Of a stretch of DNA of 24,885 bases, positions 15,586-22,914 are shown piece after piece. The position numbers and the translations under genes were made by a program. The stretch is from Thiosulfativibrio sp964601165. Lineage in GTDB: Bacteria; Pseudomonadota; Gammaproteobacteria; Thiomicrospirales; Thiomicrospiraceae. The stretch's first letter is position 1, and every line of letters starts with the position of its first letter. The notes under the pieces are model-generated. The model was not told the DNA's origin. It saw only the letters and a list, made by a program, of their open reading frames with translations, and did not search any database. The DNA lies in NCBI GenBank assembly GCA_964601165.1, contig CAZRMK010000021.1, positions 1-24,885 on the forward strand, given 5' to 3'.

Positions 15586-16671
15586 TTAAAAGTCCTTTTG
15601 GTTTGGGTGACAAATAGATTGCAAAACTTTAATCAGTTGCTGCATGTCTGCTTCTGTTCCGATGGTGATACGGAGATATTGATTAATGCGAGGCTTGTTA
15701 AAGTAGCGCACGATGATAGATTGTTCTCGTAGTTGTGCTGCAATATCTTCGGCTTGTAGGCGATTATGTTTAGTGAAAATAAAATTAGCCATTGAGGGTA
15801 AACTTTCAAAGCCAAGTTTATTCAAAGCTTTTAGAGTTTTTTCTCTGGTATTAATGATAGTTTGACAGGTTTTTTTAAAGTAGGTTTCATCTTGTAAAGA
15901 AGCAGTCCCCGCTTTAATGGCAAGTAAGTCCAGAGAGTAAGAATTAAAGCTGTTTTTAACTTTTTCAAGAGCCTCAATTAAATGTGTTTGACCTATTGCA
16001 AACCCAATTCTTAGTCCTGCTAAAGAACGTGATTTTGAAAAGGTTTGCACTACGAGTAAATTATCGTAGTCTTTAATGAAAGGAATGGCAGTTTCTCCTC
16101 CAAAATCAATGTAAGCTTCATCAACTACTACTACCGAATCAGGGTTGAGATTTAATAATTTTTCTATTGCATTTAAGTTTAGTAGTTTGCCTGTTGGGGC
16201 ATTAGGATTGGGAAAAATTATTCCGCCATTTGGTTGCAAATAATCTTCAATTTGAATCTCAAATGAAGTTGTCAGAGGAACTAGCTTGGATTTAATGTCA
16301 TAAAGTTTGCAGTAGGTTGGGTAAAAGCTGTAAGAGATGTCAGGAAACAGTAAGGGCTTAGAATGTTTTAATAAAGCTTGAAAAACATGGGCTAACACTT
16401 CATCAGAACCATTGCCAACAAAAACTTGCGACTCACTTACTGAACAGTATTGAGCAATCGCTTGCTTGAGCTCAGCTGAATTTGGATCAGGATAGTATTT
16501 TAAAGCTTTACCTGTAGATTTTGTAACTTCTTGAATGGCATGAATGGCTTGCGGTGAAGGAGCAAAGGGGTTTTCATTGGTATTGAGTTTGATTAGATTT
16601 TGAGCATTAGGCTGTTCTCCTGGAATATAAGGGATAAGGCGGTTGACTAAATTACTCCAAAAGCGGCTCAT
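15586..16671 (-). CDS. hisC: Histidinol-phosphate aminotransferase HisC
   Basis: HisC is a PLP-dependent fold-type I aminotransferase that transaminates imidazole acetol phosphate in histidine synthesis. The 361 residues show LNTNENPFAPSP, YYPDPNSAELKQAIA, VFVGNGSDEVLAHVFQALL, FPNPNAPTG, VVVDEAYIDFGG, and the PLP-lysine segment QTFSKSRSLAGLRIGFAIG. It is the first gene of an operon with pgm and purT, away from other his genes. A closely related aminotransferase activity cannot be excluded. It diverges from cbpA across a 136-bp gap. Confidence 0.93.
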   Translation of the reverse strand: MSRFWSNLVNRLIPYIPGEQPNAQNLIKLNTNENPFAPSPQAIHAIQEVTKSTGKALKYYPDPNSAELKQAIAQYCSVSESQVFVGNGSDEVLAHVFQALLKHSKPLLFPDISYSFYPTYCKLYDIKSKLVPLTTSFEIQIEDYLQPNGGIIFPNPNAPTGKLLNLNAIEKLLNLNPDSVVVVDEAYIDFGGETAIPFIKDYDNLLVVQTFSKSRSLAGLRIGFAIGQTHLIEALEKVKNSFNSYSLDLLAIKAGTASLQDETYFKKTCQTIINTREKTLKALNKLGFESLPSMANFIFTKHNRLQAEDIAAQLREQSIIVRYFNKPRINQYLRITIGTEADMQQLIKVLQSICHPNQKDF

Positions 16672-16700
16672 ATAAAGTTCTCTTAAATATTTTGAGACCT

Positions 16701-16729
16701 ATTCTACCTTGTGACACCCTTCATGAAAA
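16701..16729 (-). promoter_or_regulatory. Candidate hisC-pgm-purT promoter
   Basis: On the minus strand TTTTCA (16729-16724), 17-bp spacer, TAGAAT (16706-16701), about 30 bp upstream of the hisC start. Confidence 0.4.
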
Positions 16730-16755
16730 CAAAAAATGGCTTGAAATTTTGTTTT

Positions 16756-16784
16756 TTGTCACTATTGAAAATATCAAATATATA
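16756..16784 (+). promoter_or_regulatory. Candidate cbpA promoter
   Basis: TTGTCA (16756-16761), 17-bp spacer, TATATA (16779-16784), 23 bp before the ATG. A CTTGAAA at 16740-16746 resembles the -35 of a sigma-32 promoter, but the matching -10 (GTCACTATT) is weak, so heat-shock control is only a possibility. Confidence 0.4.
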
Positions 16785-16807
16785 TTCTATAACCTAAAGA
16801 GTGTTCA

Positions 16808-17731
16808 ATGCAATATCAAGATTACTATCAAACCCTTGGGGTTAGCCGTCAAGCTGATGAGGCAGAAATTAAAAAGGCTTATCGTAAATTGGCAGGTAAG
16901 TATCATCCTGATAAACCAACGGGTGATGAAGCTAAGTTTAAAGATATTAATGAAGCCTATGAAGTGCTAAGTGATTCTGAAAAACGTCGCATGTTTGATC
17001 AGCTCGGGGCAAATTATCAGAATGGTCAAAATGTTCAACCGCCACCGGGTTCTGGTGGAGGGTTTTCTAATGGTGGTGGAGATTTTAGCGACTTTTTTGA
17101 GCAAATGTTTGCTGGAGGAATGGGGCAGCAACAGGGTGGCTTTGGAGGGAGATCGGCGGGCTTTCAACGAGCGGGTGAAGATTTGAATGTCAAAGTTTTA
17201 GTGTCGCTTGAGGATGCCATTAATGGTGCAGAAAAAACCTTGAATCTTTCTATTCCTAAAGCAGGGCTTCATGGCCAGGTTCGTCATGAATCTAAGCAAC
17301 TCAAAGTAAAAATTCCGGTGGGTGTTAAGCAAGGTTCTCGTATTCGCCTGTCGGGACAGGGGGCGGAAGGTTCAGGAGGTGGTGCTAAAGGGAATTTAAT
17401 CATCGAAATAGACTTGCAGTCACATCCCCTCTATAAGGTAGAGGAGGAAGACGTTTTATTGAACCTGCCTCTTACGCCTTGGGAAGCCGCGCTAGGCACT
17501 AAGGTCGAAGTTCCTACTTTAAAGGGTAAGGTTAATATGAATATTTCTCCAGGGACGCAATCAGGTGCTAAGTTAAGAATTAAGGGTAGGGGTTTGGGAA
17601 AAGGCTCTGCTGTTGGTGACCAATATATTGTAGTACAAATTCATACTCCGCCAGTCATATCGGATGAAATAAAGATATTTTATGAAAAAATGGCAGAAGT
17701 ATTACCGTTTAATCCTAGAGAGCACTTTTAG
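16808..17731 (+). CDS. cbpA: DnaJ-family co-chaperone CbpA
   Basis: This is a type II J-domain protein that stimulates Hsp70 (DnaK); CbpA also binds curved DNA in E. coli. The J domain is at residues 4-67 (YYQTLGVSRQADEAEIKKAY, HPDK motif). A Gly/Phe-rich linker follows (about 75-125), then two DnaJ C-terminal beta domains (EDLNVKVLVSLEDAINGAEK, GSRIRLSGQGAEG, LNLPLTPWEAALG, RIKGRGLG). The zinc-finger domain of DnaJ is absent, and the 307-residue length matches CbpA. No cbpM partner follows; the next gene is convergent, 2 bp away. The Shine-Dalgarno is weak. Confidence 0.9.
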   Translation: MQYQDYYQTLGVSRQADEAEIKKAYRKLAGKYHPDKPTGDEAKFKDINEAYEVLSDSEKRRMFDQLGANYQNGQNVQPPPGSGGGFSNGGGDFSDFFEQMFAGGMGQQQGGFGGRSAGFQRAGEDLNVKVLVSLEDAINGAEKTLNLSIPKAGLHGQVRHESKQLKVKIPVGVKQGSRIRLSGQGAEGSGGGAKGNLIIEIDLQSHPLYKVEEEDVLLNLPLTPWEAALGTKVEVPTLKGKVNMNISPGTQSGAKLRIKGRGLGKGSAVGDQYIVVQIHTPPVISDEIKIFYEKMAEVLPFNPREHF

Positions 17732-17733
17732 GA

Positions 17734-18072
17734 TCATTTTTTAGATAAAGGCATTTTTGAAAATTCAATACCATCCCATCCCGTCTTGATAAAATTACGA
17801 ATATTGGCATGATCAGTTCCATTAGGATGTTGTAGAATATCTTCGTTGTAAAATTTACCAAAGGCATTTAAGGTTACTTGCTGGTTTAAATTATGAATTT
17901 GAGCAAAAGCAAAAATTTTGCACGAACCATTATTGCTGTTTAGAAGGTTAGTTTGGCTGCCATTGGTAAATTGAGTTGGGGTAAAGTCATATGCTGCATC
18001 AATAGTTGCAATAACTGTGTTGAAGTCGCCTTCACCTTGGTTTAATTGTTCTATAAGGGTTGAAATGTTCAC
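17734..18072 (-). CDS. HopJ-family protein
   Basis: A 112-residue protein that I recognise as the HopJ type III effector family: YDFTPTQFTNGSQTNLLNSN, then GSCKIFAFAQIHNLNQ and GTDHANIRNFIKTGWDGIEF. The family is widespread in free-living gammaproteobacteria, so an effector role should not be assumed; the molecular function is unknown. The start is GTG (18072-18070), whose last bases overlap the stop of the diguanylate cyclase gene (GTGA). HopJ was therefore probably translated by coupling from that gene, which is now broken by stops. Confidence 0.8.
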   Translation of the reverse strand: MNISTLIEQLNQGEGDFNTVIATIDAAYDFTPTQFTNGSQTNLLNSNNGSCKIFAFAQIHNLNQQVTLNAFGKFYNEDILQHPNGTDHANIRNFIKTGWDGIEFSKMPLSKK

Positions 18073-19065
18073 TGTTTAATCACCGGCTTTTCTATCATGA
18101 CTTGGTTGCGACCATTTGCTTTAGCGCAATAGAGAGCGTCATCAGCGCACTTAATAAAGTCGTCGATACTTTCAGTTTCTCCCCTATAAACAGAAATTCC
18201 AAAAGAAGAAGTGATCGTGCCTAAAGCTTTATCAGAACCCTTACGCTTGAAATTAGCTGAGGCGATTAAAGTGCGGATATTTTATGCTCTTGCTTGAGCT
18301 TATTCTAATGAACTATTGTTGAGGAGTAAAGTAAATTCTTCTCCACCATAGCGTGATAAGCTCTCATTTTTTAGTTTGGTTTTTTTCATGAGATTAGAAA
18401 AATAACGTAAAACACTGTCTCCTACTAGGTGCCCAAATTCATCATTAAAACGTTTAAAGTGATCAATGTCGGCAATGATGAGGCATAAGCTACTAGGGTC
18501 ATCGGCTGCGTCTAGAGTGAGTTATTGAATGGCATTGTTAAACGCCTTGCGGTTGCCTATTTGAGTAAGCTCATCTTGTAATAGTTCTGTGCGAGCCTCA
18601 ACTAGCTGCTAGCGAAGTTCAATGACTTCTTTAGAATTGGTGAGCATTTCTGTTTGTAGCTCTGCACCATTTTTTTGCATGGAAGAGACAGTGTCGAGTA
18701 TGCTTTCTGTTAAGCGTTTGAGGTCTTCGGGATTAATATCGGGGGAAGACAAAGATTCAGCACAAACATTCAATTCGTGAGTGTGTTTTTCTAAGGTTTC
18801 ACTCCAAGCATTCATACGCTTTACCATGGATGATATTAAGCTCCGTAAGGAGATATCAAAATGGTCTTCCGGATCAGTTTGTTCGGTTAAATATTCATCA
18901 TAAAGGCGGCGACCAATACGATCGTTATAGCCAAAAGGATCGTTTAAAACGGCATCCATTTATTGACGAAACTTAGGGTTGTCTCCTTTATAATATTGAT
19001 ACCAAACTAAATAGTTTAGTGGCAAAGGAGAAATGTTTTTTGCTTCAAAATCATCAATGATTTGA
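18069..19065 (-). pseudogene. GGDEF diguanylate cyclase, interrupted by five in-frame stops
   Basis: One reading frame runs unbroken by frameshifts from about 19065 to a TGA at 18069-18071. The N-terminal part reads IIDDFEAKNISPLPLNYLVW, then a helical region. The GGDEF domain has DELTQIGNRKAF, IIADIDHFKRFNDEFGH, SRYGGEEFTLLL (an active-type GGEEF) and DDALYCAKANGRNQ. Five stops interrupt it: TAA 18960-18962, TAG 18609-18611, TAA 18522-18524, TAA 18300-18302 and TAA 18282-18284. Each stands where Gln or Glu would fit. The longest intact piece is residues encoded by 18612-18959. The 5' end is cut by the 33-bp repeat. An intact gene would synthesise cyclic di-GMP. Confidence 0.88.
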
Positions 19066-19098
19066 ACAAATATACAGAATAAAACTTGCTTAACCAAA
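19066..19098. repeat. 33-bp repeat, copy B
   Basis: ACAAATATACAGAATAAAAC continuing to CTTGCTTAACCAAA differs at one base from 378-410. It replaces the expected first codons of the diguanylate cyclase gene on one side and abuts the ISL3-type remnant on the other, so it looks like a solo IS end left by a rearrangement. Confidence 0.6.
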
Positions 19099-19367
19099 CA
19101 TGGTGTATAACGGCAGAGCAGACCAATATGACTTATTTAAAAAGTTTTGCAAAATCGTTACGAAATCATCAAGTGGGGATTTGTAATTATGCAAAACATA
19201 AGCTAACCAGTGCACGAATTGAGGCAGGTAATGTTGCCATTGGTATGATTCGAAAAAGAGCTCGTGGTATTTTAGATACGGATTATTTTAAACTGAAGAT
19301 AAGACAAACCGCCGTGCCTGATGATTGCTCTATGTTTTACGGGGGAATTGAGGGGAAAGTGTCATAA
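19099..19367 (+). pseudogene. ISL3-family transposase, C-terminal remnant
   Basis: The plus-strand frame reads TYLKSFAKSLRNHQVGICNY, then KLTSARIEAGNVAIGMIRKRARG and DTDYFKLKIRQ, ending at TAA 19365-19367. This is the C-terminal part of ISL3 (IS204/IS1001/IS1165) DDE transposases, including the catalytic Glu region (normally 'G.LEG.N.KIK..KR.A.G') and YF.LK. The N-terminal zinc-binding and first two catalytic Asp regions are absent. It is non-functional here. Confidence 0.8.
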
Positions 19368-19383
19368 TGGCGGAGAAGAGCCC
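19099..19383 (+). mobile_element. Truncated ISL3-family element with its right terminus
   Basis: Besides the transposase fragment, the right end at 19351-19383 reads, on the minus strand, GGGCTCTTCTCCGCCATTAT then GACACTTTCCCC, like the GGCTCTT-starting terminal repeats of ISL3 elements. The left part is deleted and joined to the 33-bp repeat. The terminus is 8 bp from the yfaZ-like promoter's -35. Confidence 0.65.
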
Positions 19384-19391
19384 ATATTGTT

Positions 19392-19434
19392 GTGTCATTT
19401 CAACCAGTTTTTGGTAGAATGCAGGCTTAAGCCT
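19392..19434 (+). promoter_or_regulatory. Candidate promoter of the yfaZ-like gene with overlapping palindrome
   Basis: GTGTCA (19392-19397), 17-bp spacer, TAGAAT (19415-19420). A perfect 12-bp palindrome AGGCTTAAGCCT (19423-19434) covers the predicted transcription start and could be an operator. The predicted leader is about 95 nt. Confidence 0.35.
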
Positions 19435-19520
19435 TTGTGTATTGTTGTGCAAGGGTCTTAGTTAAGTGTCTCCTTAAGGACATATCTAATAATTAGTATT
19501 TTTCAGGGTGTAAAAGTAAC

Positions 19521-20117
19521 ATGACTCAACCACTTTTAAAACAAACCGCTATTGGTCTAGTTGCCTGCTTTTCAATGCTAGGTAGTGTTGCTATACAAGC
19601 ACAGGCAAAAACTGTTTTTGATATTTCTTTCTCTTCTGATAATGCTAAATTAGGTGTTTATCAAAAAGAAACATTTGCTGATAGTAAACAGCGTTATGGG
19701 ATTGAATATCATCATGCAGGGGATCAAGGAGATATGATTTCTGCTATCGCTGAAATCACTCGATCGGGTTTTGAGCAAGCTCCTAACTTAGATATAGGCT
19801 TTAAAGGCAAGGGGTATTTTGTTGATCCTGAAAGTCGTATTTTTGCTTCGGGTTCAGGTTTAATGTTAGGGATTATTGCCAGTTATTGGTTACCTACTCC
19901 TACCCCTGCATTTGTTTCTGCCGAATTTTTATATGGACCAAATGTGCTTAGCTTTGGTAATGTTGATGATGCTAGAGAATTTGGGGTTAGACTTGAAGCA
20001 AAACTGTTAGATACTGCTTCTGCTTATATTGGTTATCGCCAAATACAGATGGATATTAATGCCAGAACTTTGGAATTTGAAGATGCCTTTCATGTTGGAT
20101 TCAAACTTGCATTTTAA
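19521..20117 (+). CDS. YfaZ-family outer-membrane protein
   Basis: A 198-residue secreted beta-barrel candidate. It has an N-terminal signal peptide (LLKQTAIGLVACFSMLGSVA, probable cleavage after AQA near residue 29). The body contains GYFVDPESRIFASGSGLMLG, YWLPTPTPAFVSAEFLYGPN, VLSFGNVDDAREFGVRLEAK and SAYIGYRQIQMDI, and it ends HVGFKLAF with a terminal Phe. Alternating strands, the 'VLSF.D' segment and the C-terminal signature fit YfaZ-type outer-membrane proteins, whose function is not established. The Shine-Dalgarno (GGGTG) is weak. Downstream is palindromic repeat R6. Confidence 0.75.
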   Translation: MTQPLLKQTAIGLVACFSMLGSVAIQAQAKTVFDISFSSDNAKLGVYQKETFADSKQRYGIEYHHAGDQGDMISAIAEITRSGFEQAPNLDIGFKGKGYFVDPESRIFASGSGLMLGIIASYWLPTPTPAFVSAEFLYGPNVLSFGNVDDAREFGVRLEAKLLDTASAYIGYRQIQMDINARTLEFEDAFHVGFKLAF

Positions 20118-20127
20118 AAGAGTTTAT

Positions 20128-20290
20128 ACCTAAATCCTGCAAGTGATTGTGCGTACATAGGTTAAGGCATTGATTCGTATAGTAATTTTAAAGATTGAAT
20201 CTATCCTTATTGTGATAGGTGAGAATTTTAAATTGCTATACGGATTAATAGCTTAGGCTGTATATGTGCAAGCACTTGCAGGATTTAGGT
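20128..20290. repeat. Long palindromic repeat, copy R6
   Basis: A 163-bp palindrome opens ACCTAAATCCTGCAAGTG and closes CACTTGCAGGATTTAGGT. The arms pair through TTGATTCGTATAG with CTATACGGATTAA, and the apex is CTATC-CTTATTGT-GATAG. The apex and inner stem differ in sequence from R3 and R4 but keep the pairing. It lies between the yfaZ-like and yhiN-like genes. A 'TAT' on both sides could be a short target duplication, but this is not seen at other copies. Confidence 0.9.
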
Positions 20291-20368
20291 TATACATAAC
20301 CAAATGTCTAATTCTAATCGATAATATAGCAACACGATGCTATCACAACCCTTTAGAGGGCATTAATC

Positions 20369-21586
20369 ATGCAAATTTTTGATGTCATTATTATCGGTGC
20401 AGGAGCTTCTGGATTAATGTGTGCTGCTACCGCTGGCTATCAAGGCAAAAGCGTTTTAATTATAGACCATGCCCCGAAGGCCGCCGCTAAAATTCGTATT
20501 TCTGGCGGTGGAAAATGTAATTTTACCAATACTCAAGTTTCATCCAATCACTACCTTTGCAACAATCCTCACTTTGTAAAAAGTGCTTTGGCGCGCTTTA
20601 AATCTCTGGATTTTATTAATCTAGTCGACCGCCACGCTCTAAAGTATGAAGAGCGAGAATTGGGAAAGCTCTTTTGTAGCAACCGAGCCAGTGATCTAAT
20701 TCAAATTCTCCGTACCGAATGTGACTGGGCAGGCGTAGAATTGCAACTAAAAACTTCGATTAAAAAAATTACAGCATTACGAAACAATACGGGATTTATT
20801 CTAGACACTACATCTGGTCAACTTCAATGCCTATCTCTAGTCATTGCCACGGGAGGACTGTCTTTTCCTAAATTAAAATCATCTAACTTTGGCCTCCAAG
20901 TCGCCAAACAGTTTGGGCTAAAAACTTTTCAAAATTTACCAGGTCTGGTACCTTTAACATTCAATAATAAATGGTTAGATTTTTGTCATCATTTAAGTGG
21001 TATTTCACTTGATATTAGTATAACTATTCACGAAAAAACATTTCAAGAGCCTTTGTTATTTACCCATAAAGGTATTAGTGGTCCTAGCGTATTACAGGCT
21101 TCAAACTACTGGAGGAAAGGCGATGCTCTGACCTTAAATTTATTGCCCAAATTAGATGCTTTATCAGAGCTTCAACAACTCAAACGACAAAATTTATGCC
21201 TTTCAAAATGGTTATTGCAATTCTGGCCAAAAAAGTTTGTAAAATCTTGGCTAGAACTTCACCCACTTGATAACCTTGCTGACCAGAGTGATGAAATAAT
21301 TAAGCGCTACGCACACCAACTTACCCATTGGAAGCTTTATCCAAGTGATTCTGTAGGCTATGATAAGGCAGAGGTTACTTTAGGGGGAGTAGATACCGAT
21401 GAGGTTTCTTCTAAAACGTTTGAATCCCATAAACAGCCTAACCTCTATTTTATTGGCGAAGTACTTGATGTCACTGGAGAGCTTGGGGGCTACAACTTTC
21501 AATGGGCATGGGCTTCTGCTGTTGCCTGTGGCATGGCAGTGAAAGGAAGCATCAAAGACAATGCCAATAACAAGGAAAAAGCATGA
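20369..21586 (+). CDS. YhiN/HI0933-family NAD(P)/FAD-dependent oxidoreductase
   Basis: A 405-residue flavoprotein. The N-terminal FAD-binding Rossmann motif is VIIIGAGASGLMCAATAG (residues 6-23), followed by the family hallmark KIRISGGGKCNFTNT (about 41-55), VIATGGLSFPKL, FTHKGISGPSVLQAS and the C-terminal GELGGYNFQWAWASAVACG that closes over FAD. The physiological substrate in this family is not settled. GAGGG lies 8 nt before the ATG and can pair with a CCCT just upstream. The stop overlaps the next ATG by 4 nt (ATGA), indicating coupling. Confidence 0.9.
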   Translation: MQIFDVIIIGAGASGLMCAATAGYQGKSVLIIDHAPKAAAKIRISGGGKCNFTNTQVSSNHYLCNNPHFVKSALARFKSLDFINLVDRHALKYEERELGKLFCSNRASDLIQILRTECDWAGVELQLKTSIKKITALRNNTGFILDTTSGQLQCLSLVIATGGLSFPKLKSSNFGLQVAKQFGLKTFQNLPGLVPLTFNNKWLDFCHHLSGISLDISITIHEKTFQEPLLFTHKGISGPSVLQASNYWRKGDALTLNLLPKLDALSELQQLKRQNLCLSKWLLQFWPKKFVKSWLELHPLDNLADQSDEIIKRYAHQLTHWKLYPSDSVGYDKAEVTLGGVDTDEVSSKTFESHKQPNLYFIGEVLDVTGELGGYNFQWAWASAVACGMAVKGSIKDNANNKEKA

Positions 21587-22032
21587 ACTTATTAAATTTA
21601 GATGAAGTACAACGTGCTCCTTTTGCTAGACTAACCGCTGGATTAGTTCGTGATAAAGGCATCGACCCCAAAGAAATTTTTTTAAATGTCCTCGAAAGTG
21701 AAGAAGCGGTGGAGATGAATTATTGGATGACTAAAGTTTTAGCTCAAGAACACTTTGTACCCACTCAACAAGAAGTGGCTAAAGATGCGGCTGGTGAAGC
21801 GGTCAAACCTTTGCAAGCGGCTTGTTTGCTAAACAATGTCGGCATGGTCGCCGCTTTATTAGAACTAAATGCCTTCCAAGTAATCCTAACCGATAGAGAA
21901 TTTCAACTAGCTGCTCGCATCGCTTCTGAGCAAGAAAATCAAGCTATTATGGGTTTATTGATAAAGTACGCCCAAGAAGTAGGAAGTTTAGAAAGTTTTA
22001 TGAGAGAATTACAAGAGTCTCCTATTCAATAA
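21583..22032 (+). CDS. Small ankyrin-like protein of unknown function
   Basis: I do not recognise a named family for this 149-residue protein. It is predicted helical, with no signal peptide or membrane segment. Residues about 75-95 (KPLQAACLLNNVGMVAALLE) resemble an ankyrin helix pair, with a second weaker unit at about 103-128. The N-terminus has an acidic stretch, NVLESEEAVEMNYWM. It begins within the last codons of the YhiN-like gene (ATGA overlap), so the two are probably expressed together, and a partner role is possible. Confidence 0.7.
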   Translation: MNLLNLDEVQRAPFARLTAGLVRDKGIDPKEIFLNVLESEEAVEMNYWMTKVLAQEHFVPTQQEVAKDAAGEAVKPLQAACLLNNVGMVAALLELNAFQVILTDREFQLAARIASEQENQAIMGLLIKYAQEVGSLESFMRELQESPIQ

Positions 22033-22115
22033 GGAGACACTTAATAAGAAACCTTTGCATAAAAATCAAGCAGCAAATCCAAAAGTAAAAATTTAACCAA
22101 AAAAGGATCAACAAC

Positions 22116-22856
22116 ATGTCTAAATTAATCGATAAAACTGGCCAATCCGTTCCCAACGTTACCTTCGCTACTCGCCAAAATCACGAATGGGTTAATGTTA
22201 CTACCGATGAAATATTTAAAGGTAAAACCGTCATAGTTTTCTCTTTACCCGGTGCATTTACCCCAACCTGCTCTTCTTCTCATCTTCCACGCTTTAACGA
22301 ATTAGCAGGCACTTTTAGCGACAATGGTGTCGATGACATTATTTGTATCTCCGTTAATGATACCTTTGTTATGAATGCTTGGGCGGATGATCAAGAAGCA
22401 AACAATATTACTTTAATTCCCGATGGTAACGGTCAATTTAGCGACGGCATGGGAATGTTAGTTGACAAAACAGACATAGGTTTTGGTAAACGTTCTTGGC
22501 GTTATTCTATGCTAGTTAAAGATGGTGTTATTGACAAGATGTTCATCGAAGCAGATGTAGACGGTGACCCCTTTGAAGTCTCTGATGCAGATACCATGCT
22601 AAACTATATTAATTCTGCAGTACAAGCACCGAAAGCCGCAACTATTTTTGCTAAGCCTAACTGTCCTTTCTGTGCCAAAGCCAAAGCAAATTTAACCGCC
22701 GCAGGTATTTCTTATGAAGAAATTACTGTTTCTAATCATAATATTACCTCTCGCACCCTAAGAGCGGTTACTAACGCTAGTACAGTGCCTCAAATCTTTA
22801 TCGAAGGTGAATACATTGGTGGTTCTGATGATTTAGAAGCTTATTTAGCTAAATAA
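22116..22856 (+). CDS. Peroxiredoxin 5-glutaredoxin hybrid protein
   Basis: This 246-residue fusion reduces peroxides using glutathione. The N-terminal Prx5 domain (about 1-165) carries the peroxidatic Cys in PGAFTPTCSSSHLP (Cys52) and CISVNDTFVMNAWA. The C-terminal glutaredoxin domain (about 172-246) has the CPFC redox motif (183-186), the TVPQIFI cis-Pro segment and GGSDDLEAYL. The organisation matches the hybrid Prx-Grx known from Haemophilus and other proteobacteria. The start has AAAGGA upstream. Glutathione reductase lies directly downstream and would regenerate its reductant. Confidence 0.95.
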   Translation: MSKLIDKTGQSVPNVTFATRQNHEWVNVTTDEIFKGKTVIVFSLPGAFTPTCSSSHLPRFNELAGTFSDNGVDDIICISVNDTFVMNAWADDQEANNITLIPDGNGQFSDGMGMLVDKTDIGFGKRSWRYSMLVKDGVIDKMFIEADVDGDPFEVSDADTMLNYINSAVQAPKAATIFAKPNCPFCAKAKANLTAAGISYEEITVSNHNITSRTLRAVTNASTVPQIFIEGEYIGGSDDLEAYLAK

Positions 22857-22864
22857 AGAACATG

Positions 22865-22900
22865 CCTGAATCCATGATGTTGCTAAGTCACGGATTCAGG
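22865..22900 (+). other. Intergenic hairpin between prx-grx and gor
   Basis: CCTGAATCC (22865-22873) pairs perfectly with GGATTCAGG (22892-22900) around an 18-nt loop, ending just before the gor Shine-Dalgarno (AAAGGAAA). There is no U-run, so full termination is unlikely; it could act as a partial attenuator or protect the upstream mRNA 3' end. Confidence 0.4.
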
Positions 22901-22914
22901 TTAAAGGAAACGAC

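Noticed and set aside
15584..15613. Ten-residue N-terminal extension of Pgm overlapping hisC.
   Set aside because: The ATG at 15583 matches the E. coli Pgm start and has AGGA upstream.
17734..18072. HopJ as evidence for a type III secretion system.
   Set aside because: The family occurs widely in non-pathogens and no secretion genes are present here.
18069..19065. Reassignment of TAA/TAG to Gln as an explanation for the interrupted GGDEF gene.
   Set aside because: Neighbouring genes (waaA, gmk, rpoH, hisC, rpoZ) end normally at TAA or TAG, so a genome-wide code change is excluded.
19462..22044. A 15-bp inverted match, TTAAGTGTCTCCTTA at 19462-19476 and its complement at 22030-22044.
   Set aside because: One match of this length is expected by chance in 25 kb of AT-rich DNA, and neither site has other supporting structure.
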